A stretch of 64,000 bases of DNA, from positions 137,531,686 to 137,595,685 of the forward strand of contig CAXKWD010000005.1 of the NCBI GenBank assembly GCA_964059195.1, given 5' to 3'. The notes beneath the pieces are model-generated. The model worked only from the letters and a program-made list of their open reading frames with translations, made no database searches and had not been told where the DNA came from. Positions 46,929 to 59,305 of the stretch are shown here, piece after piece; position 1 is the stretch's first letter; each line of letters begins with the position of its first letter. Source of the DNA: Ectobius pallidus. Its lineage: Eukaryota; Arthropoda; Insecta; Blattodea; Ectobiidae. The position numbers and the translations under genes were made by a program.

Positions 46929-47107
46929 TACAGAGGGAGCCCCAGCGTCAGTGTGATCACTCATCGGCGAGTCCTTCCATTTACAGACAAGATAATACCG
47001 AGACATTTTCTTTTGTTACTCGAGAACAGTTTGAAGAATGTATTAATTTAATAGCCCATGCTTATCATGAAAATCTTTTTCATCATCAAGAAGTATTGGG
47101 TTTTTAG
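46929..47107 (+). CDS. Weak candidate terminal exon (plus strand)
   Basis: From GAGTTACAG at about 46,930 an open frame runs to TAG at 47,107. It contains FVTREQFEECINLIAHAYHE and ends EVLGF. The composition looks coding-like and low-complexity sequence is absent. The putative acceptor lacks a good pyrimidine tract, and the protein is not recognised. Confidence 0.22.
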
Positions 47108-47464
47108 AGAAATGAACTTTAAAAATCCAATTTCATGCATGGTTTGATTGTTTTAATTCCTAAGTTTAGTGATTCAGAAAAATTTCAAGTAGGTAACTCC
47201 GTTTTTTGTGCGAAATACTGGTGTATGACATAAGCAGAATAAGATTACGTCAATACTTCTTTAAAATGGTCTAAAAAATGAAACTTATATAAGAGTTTTA
47301 CTTTATTTTAAGCTCATTACTTATAGTTTGTCTAATTTATTCCCCCAAAAGTTATTTGTCTCGTTAATAAAGGCCTGAACATAATATTGACCATCGGAAA
47401 TCAAGTTGGAAACCCCTATAATCTATTTGATCAATAGATTAGAACCTTTTCACTGTTATTGATT

Positions 47465-47665
47465 TGTAAATGTGTCAATTTGAACAATTGTTGATACGAC
47501 TAATTGAACAATGTTTTATGCAAAGTGTGGGGATTTTTGTGCACATATTCTTTCTATTATAGGCCAAATAGAAGCCAGCTATTCTACTGAAATTTTCTTC
47601 GTTGATTTCAAACTTGAAGTCCACTGATAGCTTCACTAGATGATTGCTTATATAATCATCCAAAT
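47465..47665 (-). repeat. Interspersed repeat R-A, inverted
   Basis: The minus strand has TATATAAGCAATCATCTAGT, GAATAGCTGGCTTC and CCCCACACTTTGCATAAAAC, parallel to 42,890-43,030. Confidence 0.65.
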
Positions 47666-48768
47666 TCAGCTATGAATGGGTCAAAATCATTGGTTACCGG
47701 GTCTGGCATTTAAAGAGTGAATATTAAAATAGAATAAAAGTCTGATTTATTCTGGAGAAACATTATAGAAGGTTCATTCTGTAATATTTTCTTTTTTAAT
47801 TTCAATGCATATAGTAGATATGAATGCTTGAGATGAAGAAAAAATGAAATAATTCCTTAAGTTTCAATTAGCTACTTAACTGCAGCCAAAAACTAATTTC
47901 ACCTTTAATTTTGGTTGCTCGTGGAAGCTCTGCTACTAACTCTTTGAATGAATGAAACGCAAGAAATCGCAATATTAAGTTTTCTGAAGAGAAAGTGATG
48001 TGATCTGATCACCTCAAATAAGTTAATACTTTTTCCTAAGAAGAAAACTCGTACATTTCAAGTTTTGGGATGTTCTTAATTTTATGCTAAATTAACATGA
48101 TCAATATGATTGATTTATAAACGTGTATTAAATTTTCGGATATAGTGGGATTAATTGTTTTTAGCAAGTCACATGTTTTCGGGTTTGTGCTTGTACATAA
48201 GATCTACGAGAAAAATAGTGGCAAAAATTATGTTCGCATAATATTTAGTATTTGAAAGTTGGATTCTAGTATTAATTGATCACTGGTCTGAGTTCTCACA
48301 AAGTAGAAGGAAGTTTCATTGAGAATTCAGAGTTGCTGGACACCACTTTATTCCAGTTCACGCTTTATCTGGGAAGTTACTTTGAGAATCTTGGTTCCTT
48401 ATAGTTCGCACTTTAAGGAACTGGCTTGAATCTTTCATTAAGTGAAGTAGTTGGCTGCAGAAAAACTTTGTAAAATTGTGAAAGGCAGAAAGGAAGAGTG
48501 TATTAGCGTGTGGAACCCGCCTTTTGTGTTCAGCTGTCCGATCTCACCCTTATTTAATATCCCGGAAAGGATTACTGTGAACTGAACTTGCGGCTTTTAA
48601 CACCTCATGTTATTGCCTTACTTGTACGAGAAGAAAGAAAATGCTGGATATTAACACGAAAATGTTCAATGTGGTCCAAAGTTTCTGCCCCTTACTGGTT
48701 TCGTAGCCAGAAAAAGTATTAAGCTTACTGGTTAATCCATTAGTCCATATTATTACAATTAATATTAC

Positions 48769-48770
<2 letters not shown>
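47666..48770. other. Unique AT-rich DNA, nothing recognised
   Basis: No feature seen. Confidence 0.5.
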
Positions 48771-48838
<68 letters not shown>

Positions 48839-48846
48839 ATTATTAA
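48771..48846. repeat. (ATT)n microsatellite
   Basis: About 22 pure ATT units, then ATATTATT. Confidence 0.95.
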
Positions 48847-49486
48847 ACATGCTATGCAAGCGAATCAACAGAAAAAATCTGTCTATGAACCAAGTAATTT
48901 TTTTATCAAGTCGTCTCAATGTATCCACGACTGATCTGTAGACATTTTTGGAGTATTGTTTGGAGGTTGTTAGAGGTTCCGATACCAAATTTTCGGTGGA
49001 ACTGTTGGAGTCCCTTACTGTTAATGTTTATGAGTTTGAAAACATTTTTATCCATATCTTAAAACGCTTGGTTCAAATTGTGCAGTTCTATTTAAATGTT
49101 GTCAACTAATTTATTTTTATCGCATTTCAAATTAGTTGAACAGTGATGTTCAAGACATTTTAAATTTGATGAAATTTGTAAATGGAATTTTGGGATTTTG
49201 GATCTATGGGCCGGTTAGTTTATTTAAAAAAAATATTCATCTTAAATAATTGTATGTGATATATATATATATTTAAGTTATTTGTTTTTTAGGGGAGTAA
49301 AGATTTTGTTTGTTTCTTTCTTTATTTATTTAGTGAATTGTAATGAGTAAAACTTAATAGGAGATTTTAACTCCTTACGTTATGGGGGTTGTCTAGAAGT
49401 GCAGAAGCAAATGCGTTTTAAGAATGGCAAATCGCAAGGAATAAATAATTGTTCCACAATTATCAATTGAAGGAATATTGCTCTAA

Positions 49487-49488
<2 letters not shown>

Positions 49489-49533
<45 letters not shown>

Positions 49534-49586
49534 CTCTGTTAGTCTTTCACACTCTCGCAAACACTTTCTCTCTCTCTCTCTCTCTC
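49489..49586. repeat. (CT)n microsatellite, two tracts
   Basis: A pure CT run at 49,489-49,531 and a second at 49,566-49,586, in a pyrimidine-rich stretch that continues to about 49,640. Confidence 0.95.
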
Positions 49587-52257
49587 GACCTCCCTTTTTC
49601 TTTCTCTCCCTACCACCCTCACTCTATCACACGGTCTCTTCCTGAAATAGCTTTTCTCTTCCAGTTTTAGGCTTATTATAAGACCGAAGCGTTTATATTG
49701 GTATCGTACAAGTTGAGCAAGCGTTCAGATCTTGCTTACAAGTTTGCTTGAGGTATTTACCGAACTGAAAACCTTAGGAAACTTTCCTCTAATGTCATGC
49801 TCCCAAAAGAAGGCAGCAGAGGCAGCTACCGAAATCTCGGAATCAATTCTCTAATTCACCCGGCTGGAAGCCCGAGAAATCTTTATACATTCTCAACGTC
49901 CGGGAAGCCTCAAGTTATACACGAGTTTAAAATTGTTAGCCTTTCCCCTTTACAGGGATTTAAGCAGTCCATAAATTAAAAAAAAAGTGATTCAATGCAT
50001 TTGCAGTCGACATTGTGCAGGCATGTTAAGTTAATAGTTAGGCCTAAAAGTTAATAGAAAACTAAAAGAAAATTTCGCCTATATTTGTTAGTTCAAGATC
50101 AACATTTAATAAACTCTTCCTTAAAGAAAGCTTCAAGATGAATAATTAAAATCTTCTTCGCTGAAGGTTATTTGTGATTGAAGGATGAATTCGCGAACAA
50201 AGGCGGATTCTTAGGTAATTACTCGCAGGCTCTTCTTTTAAACCAAATTTACTTTTAGCGTTGAATTACGAGAGGAGTCTGAAAACTGTAGTAGGCAAAC
50301 ACATTTCTTGTGTACATGAAGATCTTTACTGATTAGTATGCAGGAAGGCAGGCTACTCGTATCTGCCTGGAAGACGCATCGTCAAAAGTCATTGCTCTTT
50401 CAAACGCATCCATCCCCCACGGGGCTCCTGATCTCTGGGCTCCAGTTAGTTAGCGTTAATCGGATAGCAGTTAGTTGTAATTAGTGGCCTTAGCTACAGG
50501 TTTAATTTAGATTAATGAGGTTTAGAAACATGGTACAGTGCCGGATCCTAGGGGATGCTAGTGAGGGGGATGCAAAGAGTTACTGAGCAGGCAACACTGC
50601 TAATTCAATCCTCGCCAAATTAGACCGCAATTTCCTGTTGCAAGATCCATGCGCGGACTTTTTCTTTGCAAATGCTATTGTTCTGGATACAGGGTCTCCG
50701 ATTAGAGAGTGCCGAATTCGTTTATTAAAAAAAAACGCAGAGGATGGCAGAAAATTCCACTTAAAGCAACGTACAAACAACGAATGAAACATTTGAAAAT
50801 GGTAGAGATTTTCATTACGTACCCAGGCGGCTTCAAAAGAATAAACCATCAAGTCGGTGTTTCTTTATGTTAATTAATCTGATCAAGTCGGTCTTGAATT
50901 CCACTTTCCAAAACAAAAGCGCTGCAATATTCTCTCATTCTCAGTTCTTCCCTCGCTTTAATCAATTCACATGTGTTATTGTTTCCTGTAACTAGACCTT
51001 GAAACCCCGCGTTTCACCCCGTAGACGAGTAGCTATCACAACCGCCACAGGACATTCTTAGATGATGATTGGGTTGAGCTGTCGGCAAACTTTCTCTAAC
51101 AAAAGGAAGCCGCCTGGGTATACTAAGAATAACTGGACTATACGAAGTACACTACCAACTACTAGGTATGCAAGGACATAGGCCTATATGTCAATTGGTG
51201 TTTTCATTTCCTCGGAGATCCTAGTTGTCATTTCACATACAAACAAAGTGCTACGAATCAAACTTAATTATAAAAATTAATTTATCAAAAACATATAGGC
51301 GAACCAAAAGTCATACAATAATCCCGCTTATCCTAGATGCGATAATATGCTTTTGTGGATGATAATTATGAATATAACACTGAAGAAAGCCAATGAACTC
51401 TGTTTCAATATACTACACTACGAAATACAAGAGAAGACATATAGAGATATTTTCCATTCAGCTCTTAATTGACTAAATATTCTTGTAAAATAATTGAAAA
51501 CGTGACCTATTGTTTCTTCCCGTATATTTCATTTTTTTTGTACAAGTCTATGCAAAAGGTGCTAACCAAAAAATACAAAAAGAAATACTTTTTCACAAGC
51601 TTGCCCCAACCAAGAACGAAACAAGTGGAAAGCACTTTTTTTTCCACTTCCCGCACTTAAAGATTTGTCAGTGTAGTTTTCTGGCCCTGGGGAGGGTAAA
51701 CAACGAAACGATAGCTGTTTCAGCGCCTGTGTTAACATAATTTCAGAATTTAATGTTATGGTATGGTATGGTATTGAATCGAGTAATATAATATTTGAAC
51801 TATATATTTTTTTAAATGCTGGTCACAAGTTTTTAGGGTAGATGGAAAATACGATTTTTTCTCACCGTCTTTTCGGTATATCTGGGTTTCGGTTAAGTGA
51901 AGTTCTACTCTAGTTTCAAAAAATCTGTCTTCACAGTTTATATTTCAAACTATTAGGGATAAATTTGTAATTTAACCAGCATAAAATTGTTTATAGGTTA
52001 ATATTTAGGTAATTACAACATACGCATTATGGCCAGCTATTTTTTTTCTCGAAAAAAGTGTTTATATCATTCGAGAATATGGACGCCACTTATTAAGTAT
52101 TAGGGCTATAGCATATTCTTATTATTGCAGACCGATATCAAACAGATAATATTTACAAAACTTATTGATTCGACTACTAGTTATTTCAAGAAAAAGAAAT
52201 AGTGTATACCATTTGTAATAATAGGCCTACTCTCCCTGAGGATACTTTAGGAAAAAA
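49587..52257. other. Unique DNA, no gene recognised
   Basis: A single-copy stretch at 50,440-50,530 is dense in TAAT-type cores. (ATGGT)n occurs at about 51,755-51,772. No exon could be supported. Confidence 0.45.
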
Positions 52258-52345
52258 CATATTTTAACGCTGGGATTAGAACCCGTGACTTTCGGCTTTC
52301 TGTGCTGATGCTCTTCCAACTGAGATAGTGCTCCATTCCAGAGGG
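52258..52345 (-). mobile_element. tRNA-derived SINE head (family S5)
   Basis: The minus strand has GCACTATCTCAGTTGGAAGA (box A) and GTCACGGGTTCTAATCCCAG (box B). The layout matches 27,604-27,700. No acceptor stem closes. Confidence 0.7.
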
Positions 52346-52469
52346 AATATCTCCTTTGATTACCCTTATTGGTCGACGTCATAGAAATACGTCTTAGTTA
52401 TATGGGCCTACAGTAGTGTGTGGCACACTAATTTTAGTGACATTATGACCGGGTATTCACAGTAACACA

Positions 52470-52487
52470 GTTACTGTATACAGTAAC
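52470..52487. other. Perfect 18-bp palindrome
   Basis: GTTACTGTATACAGTAAC equals its own reverse complement. Another half (CAGTAAC) lies 4 bp upstream, at 52,460. Confidence 0.9.
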
Positions 52488-53513
52488 ATTTAAGATGTAT
52501 ATAATTATGTATTCATGAAACCACAGAATATTGTTTCTGTTGAACATTAAATGTTTGTTTGTTGCAATGAGGGTTCGCTCTCATTAGTACAACATACACA
52601 ACAGCCAAACTGCCCATTCGACATGAATGAAGTCTGCACAAAGAACAAATTATTAACGCCATAACAGCACTTATATTTATTTAGTCTAAGTATTACAAAA
52701 CACTGACACTTAAGTTAATGCAATTAAATTATCAGAACATCTACATTTACAATTTACAATTTTACATGAGACACTCCGCAGTAATCCACTACTTGTGGCC
52801 GGGAGAATAGTTAACAAGAAACATCTGTAAATACTATAACTTAGTTGTTATAAAATCTTTGTTATTTTTTATATTTTTAAACAATGCATGATATTCCTTT
52901 TTTCAATATTTTGTTTACAAGTTAGTGGAATATCGTATGAATTTTTAATAATTGTATATGCTTCTCTTTTAAAAAGTTATTATTTAGTGATGATAATTTT
53001 GGGGTTTGTTTAATGAAGCACTTATACAGTCTTGGGTCAGAATTTGAGCCTCAGAATAATGTTATAATTATAATTATTATGTTTCATACTCTAACTTCAA
53101 AATAACCCTACCATAGAAAGGCATATTTATTTTGGAATAGCTTTTGTTTAAATGTTACATTGGACTCATGTTCATTGTAATTATATTTGAATCCTATAAT
53201 CATTACATAGTCTATAGGCTATAGTGATTAACTCGGATCTTGATGGTCCGTGCAATCACTATTCACTTGAGAATTATCTACCAAAGGACTAATTACCTAA
53301 GTACACGGCTTATGAACAGTTAAATTATATTAGTTACAGTACACGAGATTTCATTAGAATTGACATTTAATGGAGTTAATTATTGAGATGAATTGAAGTG
53401 TATAAATAACTTGTATTATTTATAGCCTGTACCCAAAAATCAAGCGCGCGCGATCCACAGGCATGGGTTATGTAGTTAATAATATATAGGCCTACTGCTA
53501 TACTGTTGAAGGG
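52488..53513. other. AT-rich DNA, nothing recognised
   Basis: No feature seen. Confidence 0.5.
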
Positions 53514-53875
53514 GTACGCCGTAGCGTAGTGGTTGAGGCGCTTCGCTACAAACCGAAAGGTCGCGGGTTCAATTCCCGATGGGGTCGTTGGAGCTTTTCA
53601 ATTGGCCTAATCCTTCTGGTGGGACTATGACCCTGGGGTCGACTCAGCCTCTAACAGAAATGAATACCAGGAGCAATACTGTAAGACAGTGATTTTCTGT
53701 TCCCAATTTCCCGGCCCAGCTAGATGACACATATGTATGCGTAAACACGACAGTTCCAAATCTGTAGATTTACAGGCATGTAAAACCCCTGCGGGATTTT
53801 TTGGGAGGGCTTACTGGCAATGGTTAAAGGCTCAAATAGCAGTAGACAAACGACGTTAAATACGCAAACGAACAG
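53514..53875 (+). mobile_element. tRNA-derived SINE (family S3), longest copy
   Basis: TACGCCGTAGCGTAGTGGTT (box A), GTCGCGGGTTCAATTCCCGA (box B), TTGGCCTAATCCTTCTGGTG and GGGTCGACTCAGCCTCTAAC match 30,140-30,412. The 3' part (GTAGATTTACAGGCATG, CCCCTGCGGGATTTTTTGGG, then AAACGACGTTAAATACG) resembles the tail of the S4 copy at 8.3 kb. Confidence 0.85.
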
Positions 53876-54647
53876 TCAGACAAACAAATAAGACCATTCA
53901 GGTCTTTACAGAAAGTCAATTTTAATATGTTTCTACTGTTTTTAAATACCATAAACCTAACTTTATTGTCGAAACTGCTTTTAGTAGAAGTCTTGGAAAA
54001 TAGTTCTAGCACCATTTTATTAATCTAAAAATGTTCAGATTATTTTTTAATATTTTAAATACACACAACTTCTTTTGCGAGATAAAGTTGAGTTGTTTGT
54101 CAAACACAAATGTTTCTTTTACATTACACAATGAAGACTTGCTTTTATGAATTTATATAACTACAGTTTTATCTGTTTTACATTTGAAGGCAACTTCAAG
54201 CTAAATACCAGTAACTGAATGTTCCAGTAGCCTCAGGTACAGACATGTTTATTGTTCCATAAAAAATGAAAAAAGATGAATGCATGACATCTTCGTAACA
54301 AGTTTTCTGGAGAGACAGAGATACAGAGATATGGAGGGAGAAAAAAAAAGAAAGAGGGAAAATGAAAGAGAAAGACTACGATTTCTATTTTCCTCTCAGG
54401 TTTTTATTCTTTGAGTGGTTTTTGTCTTGAAACGCTGCTGTCATTTTCTTTGAAGAGAGATGTTTACTATGTACGTTTTTATTTCCTACCCAATTAGCAA
54501 AGTTTCATAACTACTAGAACCGAGAGGATACCTCTTCTCTTAATGCATTGAAAAAATACAAAGTGCCATTATGTTAATGTACTATTGAAAAAATGCTTCT
54601 CTCTATTTATTTGGTTGAATATAATCTCTATTTAAACCGCTTTATAT
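53876..54647. other. AT-rich DNA with a purine-rich patch
   Basis: A GA-rich stretch lies at 54,309-54,376. No gene seen. Confidence 0.45.
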
Positions 54648-55200
54648 ACACCGTGTCCGGGGAAAACCTAGTAAAAATATTTAAATATATCTAAGAAACT
54701 ATTAAGTTTTTTTGTTTCGCTGTTTTCTCACTCATAAAACGAAACTCATTACGTTTTGTTTGTTCTGTATTCATATTCCATCTCAATATGAGCGCCATTT
54801 GTGGCGCGGGTTGCATCCAAACGAAAATCAACCTCCTGCCACACGCATAAAGGCATCTCTAGAGTCACAACTGCTATCGCTTCATTAAACCGGCGTTTTA
54901 ATTTGCCAGCAACTCTGACACAGGTACATGATGATACACTCGATCCTTGACAAATCTCCACGAAAAGAATTATAGTGAGGTCAAGTCCGGCGATCTTAGT
55001 GGCCATGGAGCAGGTCCGCTTTGGGCGATACAGAAGTAAAAAATCTTATCTTCTCTCTTGTCAGGAGAGATGCATACGATGTTGGAGGGGCTCGGGAAAA
55101 TGGTTTCTGGTAGTAACTGCGTAAAAGCGTACTTCTTGAGCACATCAGATAGGTTAGCATTAACTGTAGGCTCGCCGAAGAAAAAACGCTTCAATTGAGC
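54648..55200 (-). pseudogene. Mariner-like transposase, C-terminal fragment
   Basis: The enzyme family cuts and rejoins DNA at terminal inverted repeats using a DDD/DDE triad. On the minus strand the frame ending near 54,970 contains SGPAPWPLRSPDLTSL, the conserved W-P-x-R-S-P-D-L motif that carries the third catalytic aspartate. After a frameshift (the two frames overlap at 54,970-55,006) the sequence continues with KLKRRFNEAIAVV, LEMPLCVWQEVDFRLDATRA and TNGAHIE, the usual C-terminal end of this family. The segment upstream (about 55,040-55,194) does not align well, so earlier catalytic residues are missing. ACACCGTGTCCGGGGAAAAC at 54,649 may be near the element end. Inactive. Confidence 0.8.
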
Positions 55201-55855
55201 CCCTCTTCACTATTCCAAAATCACTTTGGTCAAAATCAAAATCTATCTTTTACTACAAAAGTAGAGATACTACTCTGAAATTATGTCGCAATTATTTTAT
55301 AGTGTCTGTAATAAATTTACTAATCTCATTTTTCGTATAGGCTATAGTTATTTAAAATATAGGATCATCGTATGCCTATTTCTATCAAACTTTTAATTCC
55401 CCCGTTTAATAAAATGAATTTTGAAACAAAAAGTATGAATACGATTTGAAGAATCGTCAATAATTTTATAAAACAAGCATCAAATAATGAATGCTACATA
55501 CAAAATTCAGATTCAGTTTTCTATTCTGTCTGAAGAGATACATTTCGGTTCTTATTTTTGAAAGTCAAGTAAATTAATTATCTAAAATACAAATCCAGAT
55601 GATATTAAATTGAAATTTCTGATAATGTTTTGCTTAAATATGTCTGGTTTCAAGCTAATAGCACAAATACTTAATTTAGAAAAATCATCCTCAACACTTC
55701 AGTCCCTTAAAATTTTGCGATCTCTAACAATTTAGCAGTTTTAATTTATTGGCATATTTCACCTCTTGTGAAGGAATAATTCAGATCATGAACTTAACGA
55801 CATTTTCGAATATTATCTGCTTTTTCATAACCGAATTTAGTGTATTAATAAAAGT
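55201..55855. other. AT-rich DNA, nothing recognised
   Basis: No feature seen. Confidence 0.5.
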
Positions 55856-56085
55856 AATAATGAAGTCAGATCACCTGTGGGATATAGGATTGAAATCATT
55901 GAGGAAAATTTGAGTGGCATAGCCTATTTCCATAAAGATAGTCTTAACTAGCGGAGGAAAAAATCCTCATATCTTATATAAAGAACTATTCTATTAGCTT
56001 TCTATATTTGATTTTATACAATTTTTAAGGTGACGAATTTATACGTCAATAGCAGTGAAAAGGTTACGTAAACGCTAACTGTAAG
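55856..56085 (+). repeat. Interspersed repeat R-A, diverged copy
   Basis: AAAAATCCTCATATCTTATA, TAAAGAACTATTCTATTAGC and GTGACGAATTTATACGTCAA...AGCAGTGAA follow the order of the other R-A copies. Confidence 0.6.
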
Positions 56086-58742
56086 CTTCGATAAGCTAAA
56101 TTTATTTAATTCCTACAATATAATGTGTTACTAGTAACACTCGGACATTGTAACAGGTATTGCACACGTGTCCGGAGCAAAGGCCATGTAACCTTGCACC
56201 CCAACCCCTGGTGGATCACAGTCAATCATCGAGACATGGCCCGACAAGACCAGCATAGGCTGTGATTAAGCCAGTAAGCCCGATGACGTTGCTTGATATG
56301 TCACAGTCACCGATGCACTGAGGCAGAGAGATCAAAGATCCCACACCAACGCCATCTATTTTGTTAAATTATTACCATCTTTTGACATTATTACGGCAAT
56401 GAAAAATGCTAGTTCATTTTTGTTTCGCTGGTACACCCATGAATCACGATAAGCTGAAGATGAAGCATAAAGGGTGAGATCACTGTAATCTATATCAACG
56501 TCAAGCGGGCTTTATGTATTAATATACATAACACATCCTACTATATTCTCATTACCGTACCTTGCTAAAATTCAATTATAATCCTCTATTACACAAAATA
56601 TAATAGATAAGTATTTACATTTTCTTCAACATTAGTCTAATTCAGGGCTGGCCAACTCAAATATATCACCATGTATCGTTTTGCAGAAACAAAATGCAGA
56701 GCTATCAACACTCATATAATGCTGAGTATCGTAATTTTATAGAATTTAGTCTCAACAAATTTAAGGTAAAAATTGCAAAAAATAATATTACTTAGTAATA
56801 AAATGTTATAATTTTTTGCCTTTCATTTGTTTCATTGTTAATTCTTTCCACCTCCTTCAGATTCTAAATGACCAACATTCGATATAAACGTATTTTTGTT
56901 CAACCACACTATAATACGCTAAATACATGTAACTGATCGGTAGCATAATGATATCCATTTCGAAACAGATTTTCATTATAACATAGCTGTGGTTCGATTG
57001 TTATCGACCACGGAACAATTTTAAAATCTTGAAAACATCAAATGAAATTGCGAAAAAAAAACAGCTTGTATATAAATAAAATCAAGTCTATTCGTATTAA
57101 TATTGTACTAAATTTGCTCATTTCGTCTTATAAAATACCGTTAGTTTCAAGAAAACGGCCAAGAACAAGTTTTGAACTGACCCTACATCATCAGCTGCCA
57201 TCTCTCGCAGAATACAACAATTACATGAACTTGCTAACGGCTGATTGAAGCGGTCAGCCGATTTTTGTTTGTTTGACGGAATTAAAATCTCAAAATTTAA
57301 ACAATTATTTATGACCATTATTAGGCCTATAGGCCTAATGGTAATTAAGATGCTCGTAAGAAAATTATTAAACTGGTTTTGCTCCTTTCATAAACCAACT
57401 CGTATATTAATAATTGCCATTGTTGGCTTGTTGCATAATGGCATATTTTGTAAAATGGAGTTCTGTTCTTTTTAATTTTGAACTATTTTAATTGCTTTTG
57501 TTTTTTATTTTGAACTATTTATATTTATTTTGTTTTTATTTTATATAACTTAATAATATTAGTTTGTCTATTCCACAGAAAGTAATTCTGTTGTCTATTG
57601 TTAAGAGATATTACAATTGCAGTCTTTAAATAGCAGGGGCTTTCCCAGAAAATATTTCATCATTTAAAAAATTAGTCTCTCTAGACAGTGAGCACCTGGA
57701 AATTAGGCATATATGACTCAGTACCAACAACGTTTTTGTTTAATGATAATTTTTTTATCTTGATGGTACTTGAAATATTATAGAAATTGAAATAAATCAG
57801 CAGTAAACTGACAATTTTGGCCCAATTTTGCATACCTTTACCTAACTTAGTTAATTTAAAGAAGAACTCTACAGATTCCTCCTTCCCTCCTATTTAATGC
57901 TTCCCTGTAATCCTGTCTTGAATAATTATTAAATAAGCATATTTTTTGCTCGCCTTTCATCTTTGATTAAACTACGAATGTCTGAATCTTCTGTCGTTAC
58001 ACCTCAGTCGAAACATAGTCCTTGCCGGTGTTTCTAAACACACACACACACATATATATATATACTCGCTTTGTTTGCAGAGCCCCCAAACCCCAATTAA
58101 ATTTCTCGGGAAAGTTTATTTTTTATTTATTTTTAATGAACTGACACCGTATCAGAGATAGAGTCCGTGTATTTAGACTGCCTTATGTCCTATTATCGTT
58201 TTATACCTTAAAAAGTGGGTGAAGGCTTTAAGATTTTTTCGGGGTAAAAAATTAGGAGCTTTTTGGAATTTTGCTGTCGGTTAACTTACATGCTAAAAGG
58301 TAGCTCATCTGAAAGTTGGTGAACATTAAAGTTAGTGAGTGAGTCAATTAGCCATGTGGCTTTATATTATAGGGATAGCCTTATATTGTCATATTGCACT
58401 TGGTCTTCTACGTAAATGTAACTAAATAATTTGCGCTTATAATGATTTGATAGGTCCTAATGGTAAGATAAGAATAAAGAAGATCGGGGTCTTAGAGAAA
58501 TTGCTCTGCTCACATTTTGACTGTTTCCAAGTTTAACGCAACGTAAGGAATGGGTTTGTCTAATGAGACAACTTCGTTTGTCAAATTGACTTTGAAGGAT
58601 GTTAACCATTAGTGCCTACACACATCACTTAAAATGCAAAACCCAAGGTCAAGATTACAAGAAACTCAAACATTCAGAGAGACTACAGAGACTTCAGAGA
58701 GAATTTTGTACAAACCGAGTTAGTTTGGAATTAAATACGGTA

Positions 58743-58743
<1 letters not shown>
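56086..58743. other. Unique DNA, no gene recognised
   Basis: A GC-richer island at about 56,150-56,350 carries ACACGTGT, GATGACGTTGC and AGATCAAAGATC, which resemble factor-binding sites. (CA)n(TA)n lies at 58,037-58,064. Confidence 0.4.
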
Positions 58744-58779
<36 letters not shown>

Positions 58780-58788
58780 GTTATTATC
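58744..58788. repeat. (ATT)n microsatellite
   Basis: About 12 units, then imperfect GTTATTATC. Confidence 0.9.
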
Positions 58789-58861
58789 ATTACTGTGCTG
58801 TAATTGTAATGGATATTAATTTCTTGGCAACGATAAATACCGTATAGGCCTTCAGGGAATT

Positions 58862-59305
58862 ATGAAAATCAGAATATAAATAAGGAAAACAAGAAAGGAA
58901 GAAAGGAAGAAAGTAAAGAGTGAAAGAAGGAAAGGAAAAGGAAGAATGAAAATAGGAACGTAAGAAGGAAATAACAGAAAAAATAAGAAATATAAGAGAT
59001 AAAATGATACTCGGTAAAAGATAATAAGAAAATGAGGAACAAAATATTGAAAATAAAAATATTATACTGATAAATAAAAAAAAGTAAAGGAATTATAATT
59101 GAATAAAGGATCAGAGACAAGGGAAATAATTAAATAGTTAAACGCGATAAGTGAATAAATTGTATAAATAAGTAAAAAAGGAATTGGTAGCATAATAAAA
59201 AGACGAAGAAAAATTGGAAGAAGAACAATTGGAGAATAAAATACGAAAAAATAAGGAAACACAAAGTGATATAGAAAATAAGAATACTCCTATTTGGGAA
59301 GCAAA
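58862..59305. repeat. Purine-rich, C-poor low-complexity stretch
   Basis: For about 440 bp the plus strand is almost all A and G with some T and very little C (for example AAGAAAGGAAGAAAGGAAGA at the start). There is no fixed unit. Three overlapping minus-strand open frames result from the composition alone. Confidence 0.8.

Noticed and set aside
48740..48988. Long open frames over (ATT)n, (AAT)n and (CT)n tracts (also 32,507-32,752, 49,449-49,670, 58,599-58,847)
   Set aside because: The proteins are runs of Ile, Asn, Tyr or Ser-Leu produced by the microsatellites.
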